The notes under the pieces: model-generated | Seen by the model: only the letters and a program-made list of their open reading frames with translations | Databases searched by the model: none | Told to the model about the DNA's origin: nothing | Assembly: GCA_021299185.1 (NCBI GenBank) | Contig: JAJTHZ010000021.1 | Coordinates: forward strand, 1 to 55,327 | Direction: 5' to 3' | Source of the DNA: Lysobacteraceae bacterium | GTDB taxonomy: Bacteria; Pseudomonadota; Gammaproteobacteria; Xanthomonadales; Ahniellaceae | DNA: 55,327 nt | Translations under genes and position numbers: made by a program | Shown: positions 10,759 to 19,250 of the stretch, one piece after another | Layout: each line of letters starts with the position of its first letter | How positions within the stretch are numbered: position 1 is the stretch's first letter

Positions 10759-10784
10759 AACCGGACATGACTTGACTGTATACT
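10755..10784 (+). promoter_or_regulatory. Possible alpha-operon promoter before rpsM
   Basis: TATACT at 10779-10784 matches a -10 box in five of six bases. A poor -35 (TGGCAA, 10755-10760) lies 18 bp upstream. The start would fall about 40 bases before rpsM, whose GGAG site is at 10816-10819. The weak -35 keeps confidence low. Confidence 0.35.
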
Positions 10785-10829
10785 TGCGCGTTCACCGCGC
10801 AGAACGTTCGATTTCGGAGAAACCTAGAC

Positions 10830-11186
10830 ATGGCGCGCATTGCGGGCGTAAACCTGCCGGTCCACAAACACGCGTGGATCGCCCTGCAGAGCATCTACGG
10901 CATCGGCCGTACCCGGTCGCAGAAGATCTGCGTCCTCGCGGGGGTCAGTCCGACCACCAAGATCAAGGACCTGACCGAGGCCGAGGTCGACAAGCTGCGC
11001 CAGGAAGTCGCGCGCTTCACGGTCGAAGGTGATCTTCGCCGCGAGGTGGGCATCAGCATCAAGCGATTGATGGACTTGGGCTGCTACCGCGGCCTGCGCC
11101 ACCGCCGCGGCCTGCCGCTGCGCGGCCAGCGCACCCGCACCAATGCGCGCACCCGCAAGGGCCCGCGTAAGCAGATCAAGAAGTAA
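10830..11186 (+). CDS. rpsM: 30S ribosomal protein S13
   Basis: A 118-residue S13 with the conserved start [20 protein letters not shown] and the basic tail [18 protein letters not shown]. It lies at the top of the 30S head and contacts the 50S subunit. It opens the alpha group (rpsM-rpsK-rpsD-rpoA-rplQ). In E. coli S4 binds the leader of this gene to repress the operon; a hairpin and a possible promoter lie in the gap before it here. Confidence 0.98.
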   Translation: MARIAGVNLPVHKHAWIALQSIYGIGRTRSQKICVLAGVSPTTKIKDLTEAEVDKLRQEVARFTVEGDLRREVGISIKRLMDLGCYRGLRHRRGLPLRGQRTRTNARTRKGPRKQIKK

Positions 11187-11211
11187 TCCTCACCGTCACT
11201 GGTAAGCACAG

Positions 11212-11613
11212 ATGAACAAGCCCGCCGCAGCCTCGGCTGCCAAGCCCAAAAAGAAGGCCAAGCGCGTCGTCACCGACGGCATCGCGCATGTCCAGGCCTC
11301 ATTCAACAACACGGTGGTCACCATCACCGATCGCCAGGGCAACGCGCTCTCGTGGGCGACCTCGGGTGGTGCGGGCTTCCGCGGCTCGCGAAAGAGCACG
11401 CCGTTCGCCGCACAGGTCGCGGCCGACAAGGCGGGCCGCGCTGCGCTCGACTACGGGCTCAAGACGCTGGAAGTGCGCATCAAGGGCCCCGGCCCGGGCC
11501 GCGAATCGGCGGTGCGCGCGCTGAATGCGATCGGCTACAAGGTCACCAACATCATCGACGTCACGCCGATCCCGCACAACGGCTGCCGTCCGCCGAAGAA
11601 GCGGCGCGTCTGA
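11212..11613 (+). CDS. rpsK: 30S ribosomal protein S11
   Basis: A 133-residue S11. After a lysine-rich N-terminal tail comes the conserved [20 protein letters not shown], and it ends with [15 protein letters not shown], the universal C-terminus. S11 forms part of the platform and contacts the mRNA near the E site. It lies 25 bp after rpsM. Confidence 0.98.
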   Translation: MNKPAAASAAKPKKKAKRVVTDGIAHVQASFNNTVVTITDRQGNALSWATSGGAGFRGSRKSTPFAAQVAADKAGRAALDYGLKTLEVRIKGPGPGRESAVRALNAIGYKVTNIIDVTPIPHNGCRPPKKRRV

Positions 11614-11632
11614 TCCGGAGAGCACGACTGCC

Positions 11633-12259
11633 ATGGCACGTTACATCGGCCCCACCTGCAAGCTCGCGCGCCGCGAAGGCGCCGACCTCAGCCTCAAGAG
11701 CCCGGCGCGCGCGCTGGATTCGAAGTGCAACCTCGAGACCAAGCCGGGCCAGCACGGCGCGTCGAAGCGCGCCCGCCTGTCCGACTACGCCGTCCAGCTT
11801 CGCGAGAAGCAGAAGGTCAAGCGCATCTACGGCCTGCTGGAGCGCCAGTTCCGCGGCGTGTATGCCCGCGCGGCCAACCAGAAGGGCAATACCGGCGAGA
11901 ACCTGCTGCGCATCCTGGAATCGCGCCTGGACAACGTCGTGTATCGCATGGGCTTCGCCGTCACGCGCGCCCAGGCCCGCCAATTGGTGTCGCACAAGGC
12001 GGTGCAGGTGAACGGCAAGATCGTCAACCTCGCCTCCTACCAGGTGAAGCCGGGCGACCTGGTGTCGCTCACCGAGCGAGCGCGTGCCCAGCTGCGCGTC
12101 CAGGAAGCGGTCAAGCTGAGCGAAGAGATGGATCTCTCGCCGAACTGGCTCGAAGTCGACACCAAGAAGTTCAGCGGCACCTACAAGACGCTCCCGGAGC
12201 GCTCTGACTTGCCCTCCGACATCAACGAAGCGTTGATCGTCGAGTTGTATTCGAAGTAA
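11633..12259 (+). CDS. rpsD: 30S ribosomal protein S4
   Basis: A 208-residue S4 starting [16 protein letters not shown]; a longer reading frame from 11525 runs through rpsK and is rejected. The S4 RNA-binding domain is seen at [20 protein letters not shown] and [14 protein letters not shown]4 starts 30S assembly and in E. coli represses the alpha operon. A GGAG site precedes the ATG. Confidence 0.97.
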   Translation: MARYIGPTCKLARREGADLSLKSPARALDSKCNLETKPGQHGASKRARLSDYAVQLREKQKVKRIYGLLERQFRGVYARAANQKGNTGENLLRILESRLDNVVYRMGFAVTRAQARQLVSHKAVQVNGKIVNLASYQVKPGDLVSLTERARAQLRVQEAVKLSEEMDLSPNWLEVDTKKFSGTYKTLPERSDLPSDINEALIVELYSK

Positions 12260-12277
12260 TCGGGAAGAACGTCGACC

Positions 12278-13276
12278 ATGGCAGTGTCGTCCACCAACGT
12301 CTTGCGCCCGCGCGGCATCAGCGCGGAAAAACTCGGGCCCAACCGCGCGAAGGTCGTGGTCGAACCGCTGGCCCGCGGATTCGGCCACACGCTGGGCAAC
12401 GCCCTCCGGCGCGTGCTGCTTTCGTCGATCCCCGGTGCGGCGATCACCGAAGTCGAGATCGACGGCGTGCTCCATGAGTACACCACCCTCGAGGGTCTGC
12501 AGGAGGACGTGATCGAAGTCCTGCTGAACCTCAAGGACGTCGCGATCCGCATGCACAATGTGGACGAAACCACCGTCACCCTCGCCAAGAAGGGTTCCGG
12601 CGTGGTGCGTGCTTCGGACATCATGGTCGACCACAACGTGGAAATCGTGAATCCCGATCACGTGATCTGCCACCTCACCAAGGACGCCAGCCTCAACATG
12701 CGGCTGCGCATCGCGCGCGGCATCGGCTACGAGCCGGCCACGGCGCGTCGTCGTCCCGACGAGGAAGCGCGTCCGATCGGCCGCCTGCACCTCGATGCAT
12801 CGTTCTGCCCCGTGCGCCGGGTGGCGTTCGAGGTCGACAATGCGCGCGTCGAGCAGCGCACGGACCTCGACAAGCTGGTGATGGACATCGAGACCAACGG
12901 CACGGTCGACGCCGAGGAAGCGGTCCGCAAGGCGGCCGACATCCTCGCCGACCAGCTGTCGGTCTTCGGCGACTTCACGCGCCGGGAGATCGGTGGCGCG
13001 AAGCCGGTGGGTGCCGGGATGGACCCGGTGCTGCTGCGCCCGATCGACGACCTCGAGCTGACCGTGCGGTCGGCGAACTGCCTGAAGGCCGAGAGCATCT
13101 ACTACATCGGCGACCTGGTGCAGAAGACCGAGGTCGAACTGCTGAAGACGCCCAACCTCGGCAAGAAGTCCCTCACCGAGATCAAGGAAGTACTCGCTCA
13201 GCGTGGCCTGTCGCTCGGCATGAAGCTCGAGAGCTGGCCGCCGGCGGGACTCGCCCACGGCATGCAGACGGGCTGA
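12278..13276 (+). CDS. rpoA: RNA polymerase alpha subunit
   Basis: A 332-residue alpha subunit. The N-terminal dimerisation domain contains [18 protein letters not shown] at about residues 33-50. The C-terminal domain, which binds UP elements and activators, contains [20 protein letters not shown] and [17 protein letters not shown]. It starts 18 bp after rpsD. It is full length, so FNR-type regulators discussed for this window would have a normal alpha-CTD partner. Confidence 0.98.
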   Translation: MAVSSTNVLRPRGISAEKLGPNRAKVVVEPLARGFGHTLGNALRRVLLSSIPGAAITEVEIDGVLHEYTTLEGLQEDVIEVLLNLKDVAIRMHNVDETTVTLAKKGSGVVRASDIMVDHNVEIVNPDHVICHLTKDASLNMRLRIARGIGYEPATARRRPDEEARPIGRLHLDASFCPVRRVAFEVDNARVEQRTDLDKLVMDIETNGTVDAEEAVRKAADILADQLSVFGDFTRREIGGAKPVGAGMDPVLLRPIDDLELTVRSANCLKAESIYYIGDLVQKTEVELLKTPNLGKKSLTEIKEVLAQRGLSLGMKLESWPPAGLAHGMQTG

Positions 13277-13310
13277 AGCCCGCGCACTCCACCATCCAGG
13301 AATCCGCGTC

Positions 13311-13694
13311 ATGCGCCATCTGAAATCCGGCCGCAAGCTCAATCGGGACAGCAGCCACCGCAATGCCATGTTCCGCAACATGGCGACCTCGCTGTTCCAG
13401 CACGAGATCATCAAGACCACCCTGCCGAAGGCCAAGGAACTGCGTCGCGTCGCCGAGCCGCTGATCACGCTGGCCAAGGTCGATGGCGTCGCGAATCGCC
13501 GCCTGGCCTTCAACCGCCTTCGCGACAAGGCGGCGGTGGGCAAGCTCTTCACCGAAATCGGCCCGCGCTACCGCAGCCGTCCGGGCGGTTACCTGCGCAT
13601 CCTGAAGTGCGGGTTCCGCGCCGGAGATGCAGCGCCGATGGCCTACGTCGAACTCGTCGACCGCCCGCAGGCTGCAGCGCCCACGGACGCGTGA
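13311..13694 (+). CDS. rplQ: 50S ribosomal protein L17
   Basis: A 127-residue L17 starting [20 protein letters not shown], the universal start, with [22 protein letters not shown] near the end. It is the last gene of the ribosomal cluster. A strong hairpin terminator follows its TGA by 27 bp. Confidence 0.98.
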   Translation: MRHLKSGRKLNRDSSHRNAMFRNMATSLFQHEIIKTTLPKAKELRRVAEPLITLAKVDGVANRRLAFNRLRDKAAVGKLFTEIGPRYRSRPGGYLRILKCGFRAGDAAPMAYVELVDRPQAAAPTDA

Positions 13695-13721
13695 CACTGC
13701 GTTTCGACGCGAGATCGGTCT

Positions 13722-13753
13722 CAAGCCCCGGCCCTGCCGGGGCTTGTCGTTTC
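13722..13753 (+). terminator. Rho-independent terminator of the ribosomal cluster
   Basis: CAAGCCCCGGC (13722-13732) pairs perfectly with GCCGGGGCTTG (13736-13746) around a CCT loop, followed by TCGTTT. The eleven-pair GC-rich stem ends just before the stop codon of the convergent EAL gene, so it could act on both transcripts. Confidence 0.8.
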
Positions 13754-15005
13754 AGGGCATCGGTCGCGCGTCATCGACCGGGGTGCCGCCGTGCTGTGCG
13801 CGAAGCCTTGGGCTCAGGTCGGCCCGCTTCATCGGCCGTCCCAGATGGAACCCCTGGGCCTGGTCGCATCCCAGGTCCAGCAGGCAATGGACGGTCTGCT
13901 CGTCCTCGACGCCCTCGCATGTCGCCTCGATCCCGAGGCCGTGCGCGAGGCCGATCATCGAACTGACCAGGCGACGCGCTCGATCGTCCAGCGTGATCGC
14001 GGTGACGAACGATTGGTCGATCTTCAGGACCGTGGCAGGGAAATGCCGCAGGTACGAGAACGACGAATACCCCTTCCCGAAATCGTCGATCGCGATGCCA
14101 AGCCCGGCGTCGCGCAAGGCATGCAGCGCGCGCGCGCTCGTCTCCGGGTCTTCCATCACGGCCGTCTCGGTCACCTCGAGAACCACCCGCTGCGCCGGGA
14201 TGCCCCAGATCTGCAGCGCGGCAACGACCTGCTCGACCAGTCCGGCCTCGCCGAAGGCCCGCGGCGAGAGGTTGATCGCGCAGCGCAGGCCGGGGTCGAG
14301 CGCGTTCAGTTCGGAGAACTCGCGCAGGGTTGCATGCAGCGTCCAGCGCGTCAGTTCTGCAGCAAGCCCGGCCTGCTCGGCAATCGGCACGAAACGATGC
14401 GGTGCGACCGACCCGCGCCGCGGACACGTCCAGCGCGCCAGCGACTCGACCGCCACGACCCTGCGGTCGGCCAGGGTCACGATGGGCTGGAACTCGAGCG
14501 ACAGGTCGTTTCCGACGAGGGCGGTGCGCAGGTCGTCGAGCAGCAAGGGGTCCTCGCCCTTTCCAGAGGCGAGATGAAGGCGCGCGCCGCGCGCCGCCGC
14601 GGCATCCAGCGCGGCCGTAGCGCGCCGAGTGACCGCATCCGCGCTGACGCCGTGTTCCGGCGACCACGCGAGGCCGATCGCGATCACGGCGGTCAAGGGC
14701 CGACCCTGCACCGCCAGCGGTCGTTCGAACTCCCGCAGCAGGCGCTGCGCCGCTAGTTCCGCGTGCCCGGGGCTGAGGAGGTTCGGCAGGACGACCATGA
14801 AGTCGTGTTCGCCGATCCGGAACACGCGATCACTGGTCCGCATGGCGCTGCCGAGGCGCTCTTCGACAGCCGGCGGGACGGCGGCGGCGATTGCATGGCC
14901 GAGGGCCGCGGCCGTCTCCCGCATGCGGCGGACGTGGACATGCATGACGCCGACCAGCGACGCGCCCAGCGAATCGCGGATCGCGGTCTCCACCGCCTCG
15001 AACAT
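13752..15005 (-). CDS. c-di-GMP phosphodiesterase with degenerate GGDEF and EAL domains
   Basis: A 417-residue protein, start ATG at 15005, 14 bp after the HD-GYP gene stop; longer in-frame starts run into that gene. The N-terminal half resembles a GGDEF domain but the signature is GEHDF (65-69), so diguanylate cyclase activity is unlikely. The EAL domain (about 160-400) keeps the catalytic set: ESLAR (187-191, S in place of A), INLS, EVTE, IDDFG, LKID, CEGVED and QGF. It therefore probably hydrolyses c-di-GMP to pGpG. No membrane segment or sensory domain is visible, so the degenerate GGDEF domain may sense GTP or act as a partner domain. Co-transcription with the HD-GYP gene is likely. Confidence 0.88.
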   Translation of the reverse strand: MFEAVETAIRDSLGASLVGVMHVHVRRMRETAAALGHAIAAAVPPAVEERLGSAMRTSDRVFRIGEHDFMVVLPNLLSPGHAELAAQRLLREFERPLAVQGRPLTAVIAIGLAWSPEHGVSADAVTRRATAALDAAAARGARLHLASGKGEDPLLLDDLRTALVGNDLSLEFQPIVTLADRRVVAVESLARWTCPRRGSVAPHRFVPIAEQAGLAAELTRWTLHATLREFSELNALDPGLRCAINLSPRAFGEAGLVEQVVAALQIWGIPAQRVVLEVTETAVMEDPETSARALHALRDAGLGIAIDDFGKGYSSFSYLRHFPATVLKIDQSFVTAITLDDRARRLVSSMIGLAHGLGIEATCEGVEDEQTVHCLLDLGCDQAQGFHLGRPMKRADLSPRLRAQHGGTPVDDARPMP

Positions 15006-15019
15006 GGGCCCGTGCGCGC

Positions 15020-16243
15020 TCAGAGAAAGAAGTCCGCGAGGCTCAGCCCGTAGGCGCCGGCCGGCAGCGCGCGCACGATCGATCGCCGGCCCTCGCCACC
15101 GCCATCGGACCACAGGTCGACCTGCGGGAACGCCGGATCGACCGTCTTGTCGGGGCGCGTCAGCACGGTAACGCGCGGGAACAACCGACGGGCCGCGTTC
15201 TGCGCCATCACCACGGCGACCTCGCCGCTGGACAGTTCGACCAACGATCCCGTCGGGTAGACGCCGAGCGCTTGGCTGAACTGCTCGAGCAGTTCAGCCT
15301 GGAACAAGCGGTCGCGCTGCTTGTAGAGCGCCTGCAAGGCGTGGTGCCGCGAGATCGCGGGCTGGTGCGGCCGTTCGCTGCACATCGCGTCGAAGGAGTC
15401 GACGATGCCCAGCATGCGGGCCGCCAGGGGCACCGCGAGGCCGGCACGCCCACCAGGGTACCCCGAGCCATCGTGCCGTTCGTGGTGCGAGGCGATCATC
15501 TCGACCAGGGTCGGATTCGAGAGTCCCGCGGCGTGAAGACGCTGCAATCCCAGTTCGACGTGCCCGCGCACCGTCGTCCGCGCGGACTCGTCGAGCGGCC
15601 GCGGATGCGTGAAGACGGACTCGTCGAGGGCCGACATGCCGATGTCCATCAGCATGCCGCCTGCGGCGAGGTCGACGAGGAGTTCGCGTGGAAAGCCCAG
15701 CTGCCGGCCGAACGTGGCGGCGAGCGCGCAGGCGTTGATGGCGTGGCTGTAGGGGTAGCCGTCTCGCCGGCGAAGGGCGTCGAGCCAGAAAAAAGCGTCG
15801 GGATTGCGCACCACGCTGGAGACCACCGGTTCCAGCATGTCGGTCATGCCGTCGACCGACACCCTGCGCCCGGCGCGAATGTCCTCGATGCAGCGCGCGG
15901 CGAAGGTGCGCGCGGCATCCCAGGCCGGTGCGGCCTGCGGCAGTTCATCCTCGATCGGGATCGGCTGCGCGTAGGGCGCGGGCTCGGCCAGCAGGCCGCC
16001 GCCCGGTCGCTCGCGCCGGAATCCGAGCCGCAACAGCAACCCCCGTGGCGTCCGCTCGATGCCTTTCTCGACGTCGATCCAGACGTGCTTGCAGAGGGCG
16101 CGCAGGTGGGCGATGTCTTCCTGCGTCAGGACCTGGAAGCCTTGCAGCGGAAACGGCGTTTCCGACCACGGCCGGTCAAGGCGACAAACGAACATGCCGA
16201 GGGCGAGGGCGTCGACCTCGATCCTGCGTTCCTCGAGTGGCAT
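15020..16243 (-). CDS. HD-GYP domain protein with N-terminal DUF3391-like region
   Basis: A 407-residue cytoplasmic protein. Residues 1-60 resemble DUF3391, which commonly precedes HD-GYP domains. The HD-GYP part (about 150-330) keeps HHERHDGSGYP (253-263), the c-di-GMP phosphodiesterase signature. At the metal-binding HD pair it reads LMDIGM (198-203), with methionine where histidine is usual and methionine where the catalytic lysine follows. Activity is thus doubtful, and it may be a c-di-GMP receptor or regulator. The neighbouring EAL protein has intact catalytic residues, so the pair may work as regulator plus enzyme. Start ATG at 16243. Confidence 0.85.
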   Translation of the reverse strand: MPLEERRIEVDALALGMFVCRLDRPWSETPFPLQGFQVLTQEDIAHLRALCKHVWIDVEKGIERTPRGLLLRLGFRRERPGGGLLAEPAPYAQPIPIEDELPQAAPAWDAARTFAARCIEDIRAGRRVSVDGMTDMLEPVVSSVVRNPDAFFWLDALRRRDGYPYSHAINACALAATFGRQLGFPRELLVDLAAGGMLMDIGMSALDESVFTHPRPLDESARTTVRGHVELGLQRLHAAGLSNPTLVEMIASHHERHDGSGYPGGRAGLAVPLAARMLGIVDSFDAMCSERPHQPAISRHHALQALYKQRDRLFQAELLEQFSQALGVYPTGSLVELSSGEVAVVMAQNAARRLFPRVTVLTRPDKTVDPAFPQVDLWSDGGGEGRRSIVRALPAGAYGLSLADFFL

Positions 16244-16314
16244 CGCTGGACGTCCGGCGGCGGGCTGAAGGCGCGGGCGAAGACGCTACCCGTACCGACC
16301 GCCGCACTTTGCCA

Positions 16315-16341
16315 CAAGGCGCGGCACCTTGCCGCGCCTTG
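16315..16341. terminator. Perfect 12-bp hairpin between TonB receptor and HD-GYP genes
   Basis: CAAGGCGCGGCA (16315-16326) and TGCCGCGCCTTG (16330-16341) are perfect inverted repeats around CCT. It lies 54 bp past the receptor stop on the minus strand. There is no T-run, so it may be a weak terminator or an mRNA 3'-end stabiliser. The promoter for the HD-GYP gene must lie between it and 16243. Confidence 0.5.
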
Positions 16342-16394
16342 CCGATCCGCAGAGCCGGCGCAATGCAGCCGCCCAGCCCGATGTCACAAAGATT

Positions 16395-18410
16395 TCAGAA
16401 CCAGAGGCGGATCCCGGCCAGCACGTTGCGGCCCGGCAGGGGGGCGCGATCCTTGATCAGGGAAGTATGCACTCGCGCGCTCGCGTCGGTCAGGTTGCGC
16501 CCCTCGACGAACACTTCCCAGTCGCCGTCCGGGCCTGAGCGCCATGCGAGCCGGGCATCGACCAGGGTGTAACCGTCGGTCGGCGTCTCGAAGGCCGCGA
16601 TGCGATCCTGCTCGCCGGTCCGAACCACGTCGATGCCCGCGCGCCAGCCTTCGTAGGACCAGTCCAGCGCGGCCCCGAAGCGCCCTGGCGCGATGCGCGG
16701 CAGATCGCCGCCGTCATCCAGGCGGCCCCGCACCGCGTCCGCGAACAGTCGCCCATCCCAGCGGCCCCACGCCGTGTCCGCCAGCTGCGCCTTGATCTCC
16801 GCTTCGATGCCGGTGAACCGGGCGTCGGCCTGCGTCCAGACGCGCACCGGCAGGTCATCCTCCTCCTCGCCGGTTTCGGCGAGGAAGATGAAGTCGTCGA
16901 AGCGGTTGTGGTACGCGGAGACGCGCGCCTCCGTGGTGCCGGCGTGCCAGTGGAGGCCGATCTCGACCTGGTTGGCGGTCTCTTCGTCGAGGTCGGGATC
17001 GCCGATCTCGAAGCTCCCGGTGGCTTCATGCGGCCCGTCGGAGAACAGTTCCTCGGCTTGCGGAGCGCGCTGCGCGCGGTCGAGGTTCAACGAGGCATGC
17101 CATTGCTCGGCGAAATCCCAACGGCCGGCTGCCGAAAGACTGACCGGCCGGTGCTTGACGCTGCCGCCGGCGTCCAGTTCGACGGTCTGGCGATCGAGTC
17201 GCGCGCCGAGTTCGACCGAGAAAGGCTCGAACTGCGCGCGCTCGACGACGAACAGCCCGAAGTCGCGCGTCTCGGACGGCGGCACGAAGGCCTCGTCGCC
17301 GAGCGCTTCGAAGTCGCGCCGCGAGGCCTGGATGCCGACCGCGCCGCGCCAGGCACCGATCGGTGAATGCACCGCCTCGATCCGCCCTTCGATCGCATCG
17401 TTGAAGAACTGCGTACCGATCTCGCCGCCTTCGTCGAGCTTGATCTCGGCGTGCTCGTAGTCGTTGCGGCCGATTCGCAGGTCGACCTTTTCCCATCCGG
17501 ACAGCGGCTCGAGCAGGCGCGCATCGAGGTCGACGCGGCGCTGGTCCATGTCGAGTTCGATCTTGCCTTCGCCGCCTTTGCCGTGGCGCCGCGCCGCGCT
17601 GCCCTTCGAGATCGACGCGCCGGCGGCTTCGTCCTCGTCCTCGTCCTCTTCCGGCGGGATGCCGTACGCGGCGTCGTAGGCGGAAAGCGCGATGCCCACG
17701 TGGCCGCGATCACCGGTGATCGAGAAGCCCACCGCGCGACTGTCGGAGTCCGACTGCGTGTTCTCGATCTCGACGCCGTCCGGGCCCTCGTACGAGTCGC
17801 CCTCGCGGCGCGACCAGTCGGCATGCACGGCGAACAGGCCGTTGCCGGCATCGATCCGCCCCACGGCGGCGCGGCCGTCGTTCACCGAGTCGGCGCGCAG
17901 TTCGACGCGCCCCTGGATGCCGTCGATCGGACGGTCGGGAATCCGGCCTTCGCGCACGTTGACCACGCCGCCGATCGCGCCGCTGCCGTACAGCAGGGTG
18001 GCGGGGCCCTTGAGGACCTCGATCTGGTCGGCCAGGAAGGGGTCGATGGACAGGGCATGGTCGACGCTGGTGGTCGAGACGTCGAGCGTCGACACGCCGT
18101 CGCCCAGCACCTGGACCCGCGGGCCCTCGAGGCCACGCACGATCGGTCGACCGACACCGGGGCCGAAATAGGACGATTGCACGCCGACCAGTCCGGCCAC
18201 GGTTTCGCCCAGCGTGCCGGCGCGCTGGTCGTCGAGCGTGCTGCCCGCGAGCACCTCGGTGGGCTGCAGCAGTTCATCGCCCGGCTCGGCCAGCGGGTCG
18301 GCGGTGACGGTGATGGCTTCCAGCCGGGCCGCTTCGCGCCCGGACTGCTGGGCGTGGGCGGTGTGCAGGAGCAGGGCGGAGATCGCCAACGCAAGGGCAG
18401 TGCGGCGCAT
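16395..18410 (-). CDS. TonB-dependent outer-membrane receptor, probably for zinc
   Basis: A 671-residue receptor, start ATG at 18410 (MRRTALALAISALLLHTAHA, a signal peptide). A TTG at 18431 is possible but unsupported. The plug domain (about 35-160) contains LKGPATLLYGSGAIGGVVNV; the rest is a 22-strand barrel ending in RLWF with the C-terminal aromatic typical of outer-membrane proteins. Zinc receptors of the ZnuD type carry a metal-rich loop; here an acidic loop IPPEEDEDEDEAAG stands at the corresponding place. The Zur-like box over the promoter supports zinc, but the loop has no histidine cluster, so another metal or metallophore is possible. Confidence 0.82.
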   Translation of the reverse strand: MRRTALALAISALLLHTAHAQQSGREAARLEAITVTADPLAEPGDELLQPTEVLAGSTLDDQRAGTLGETVAGLVGVQSSYFGPGVGRPIVRGLEGPRVQVLGDGVSTLDVSTTSVDHALSIDPFLADQIEVLKGPATLLYGSGAIGGVVNVREGRIPDRPIDGIQGRVELRADSVNDGRAAVGRIDAGNGLFAVHADWSRREGDSYEGPDGVEIENTQSDSDSRAVGFSITGDRGHVGIALSAYDAAYGIPPEEDEDEDEAAGASISKGSAARRHGKGGEGKIELDMDQRRVDLDARLLEPLSGWEKVDLRIGRNDYEHAEIKLDEGGEIGTQFFNDAIEGRIEAVHSPIGAWRGAVGIQASRRDFEALGDEAFVPPSETRDFGLFVVERAQFEPFSVELGARLDRQTVELDAGGSVKHRPVSLSAAGRWDFAEQWHASLNLDRAQRAPQAEELFSDGPHEATGSFEIGDPDLDEETANQVEIGLHWHAGTTEARVSAYHNRFDDFIFLAETGEEEDDLPVRVWTQADARFTGIEAEIKAQLADTAWGRWDGRLFADAVRGRLDDGGDLPRIAPGRFGAALDWSYEGWRAGIDVVRTGEQDRIAAFETPTDGYTLVDARLAWRSGPDGDWEVFVEGRNLTDASARVHTSLIKDRAPLPGRNVLAGIRLWF

Positions 18411-18436
18411 AGGGTGTCCAGGGCAGGCCAAATGGA

Positions 18437-18449
18437 GTTATAAAGTAAC
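18437..18449. promoter_or_regulatory. Zur-like operator upstream of the TonB receptor
   Basis: GTTATAAAGTAAC is an inverted repeat (GTTA-N5-TAAC) that matches the enterobacterial Zur core GTTATANTATAAC in ten of twelve defined bases. On the minus strand it contains TATAAC, a five-of-six -10 box, 27 bp before the receptor ATG, so a bound repressor would block the polymerase. It stands out as AT-rich in very GC-rich DNA. The assignment to Zur is by consensus only. Confidence 0.55.
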
Positions 18450-18513
18450 TTACGCCTGCGTGGGCCCGTCAACACCTCGGCGCGTCGACGCGGCTGTATC
18501 CGCCGGGCGTCGT

Positions 18514-18542
18514 TCGACGCAGCCGCCTGGCTCGGTTACACT
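18514..18542 (+). promoter_or_regulatory. Leaderless promoter of the MerC-domain gene
   Basis: TCGACG (18514-18519), a 17-bp spacer and TACACT (18537-18542) form a sigma70-like promoter. Six bases separate the -10 box from the ATG at 18549, so the transcript would begin at or within a base of the start codon. No Shine-Dalgarno is present, which fits a leaderless mRNA. Confidence 0.45.
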
Positions 18543-18548
18543 GTTCCC

Positions 18549-18971
18549 ATGACCATGACCGCCTCCGGCAGCGCCCTGTCCCGCCTCGACGTGGTCGGTG
18601 CGTCGGCCTCGTTCCTGTGCGCCGCGCACTGCGCGGCCATGCCCTTGTTGCTGCCGCTGCTGCCGCTGGCCGGTCTCGAGTTCCTCGCCAGCCACGCGTT
18701 CGACCTGTTGTTCGTCGCGGGTGCCATCCTGCTCGGCGGATTCGCCGTGGTCCGCGGCATGCGCCACCACCGGGATCGGCGGGTGGCGACCGGGTTCGGG
18801 CTGGCCTCGCTGCTGCTGGTCGCCGGGCTGGTCGTCGGTCACGACGGGCACGCCCACCAGGTCATCCTGGTGGCGGGCGGCCTGGTGATGGGCTGGACCC
18901 ATCTCCTGAACCTGAGCCTGCTGCGGCGCCATCGGTGCATCGAAGCACCGGCGGCGCTCGGTGCGACTTGA
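18549..18971 (+). CDS. MerC-domain membrane protein
   Basis: A 140-residue inner-membrane protein with about four hydrophobic helices and the MerC-type motif CAAHCAAMP early in the first helix (about residues 25-33). MerC proteins were first known as mercury transporters, but most chromosomal MerC-domain proteins have no known substrate. There is no mer operon here. It is divergent from a TonB receptor with a Zur-like box 100 bp away, which hints at divalent metal handling. A short histidine-bearing loop, GHDGHAHQ, lies in the second half. Confidence 0.75.
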   Translation: MTMTASGSALSRLDVVGASASFLCAAHCAAMPLLLPLLPLAGLEFLASHAFDLLFVAGAILLGGFAVVRGMRHHRDRRVATGFGLASLLLVAGLVVGHDGHAHQVILVAGGLVMGWTHLLNLSLLRRHRCIEAPAALGAT

Positions 18972-18995
18972 TGTTTGTCGGGATGTTGCTACCCT
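18968..18995 (+). promoter_or_regulatory. Possible promoter of the bTHX gene
   Basis: TTGATG (18968-18973), a 16-bp spacer and TACCCT (18990-18995) lie 37 bases before the thx ATG. The -35 box overlaps the stop codon of the MerC-domain gene, so thx could also be read from upstream. The match is moderate. Confidence 0.4.
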
Positions 18996-19032
18996 GCGCG
19001 GTCCCACCGATCAACTGACTGGAGCCACGACC

Positions 19033-19197
19033 ATGGGCAAGGGCGACCGCCGCACCCGCAAGGGCAAGATCGCGATCCGCAGCTACGGCAACAAGCGCCC
19101 GCACACCGTGCGCAAGGCCGGTGCGGTGAAGGCGGCGACTGCCGCCAAGCCGGCTGCCAAGAAGCCGGCCGCGCCGGCGGCCAAGAAGAAGGCCTGA
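19033..19197 (+). CDS. 30S ribosomal protein bTHX (S31e-like)
   Basis: A 54-residue, strongly basic protein starting MGKGDRRTRKGKIAIRSYGN, the conserved bTHX core that lies in a cavity at the top of the 30S head. The C-terminal extension is a lysine/alanine/proline tail (AAKPAAKKPAAPAAKKK) of the type common in Xanthomonadales. A GGAG site precedes the ATG. It stands alone, with its own terminator. Confidence 0.88.
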   Translation: MGKGDRRTRKGKIAIRSYGNKRPHTVRKAGAVKAATAAKPAAKKPAAPAAKKKA

Positions 19198-19220
19198 TTC
19201 GCCTTCCGATGCCGACAGGG

Positions 19221-19250
19221 CGGCGGGCTCCGGCCCGCCGTTTTCGTTTT
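19221..19250 (+). terminator. Rho-independent terminator after bTHX
   Basis: CGGCGGGC (19221-19228) and GCCCGCCG (19233-19240) form an eight-pair stem with a four-base loop, followed by TTTTCGTTTT. The T-run reaches the stop codon of the convergent hutI gene. This is the clearest intrinsic terminator in the window. Confidence 0.85.

Noticed and set aside
11561-13552. A 663-codon minus-strand frame over rpsK, rpsD, rpoA and rplQ.
   Set aside because: It is antisense to highly conserved ribosomal and polymerase genes.
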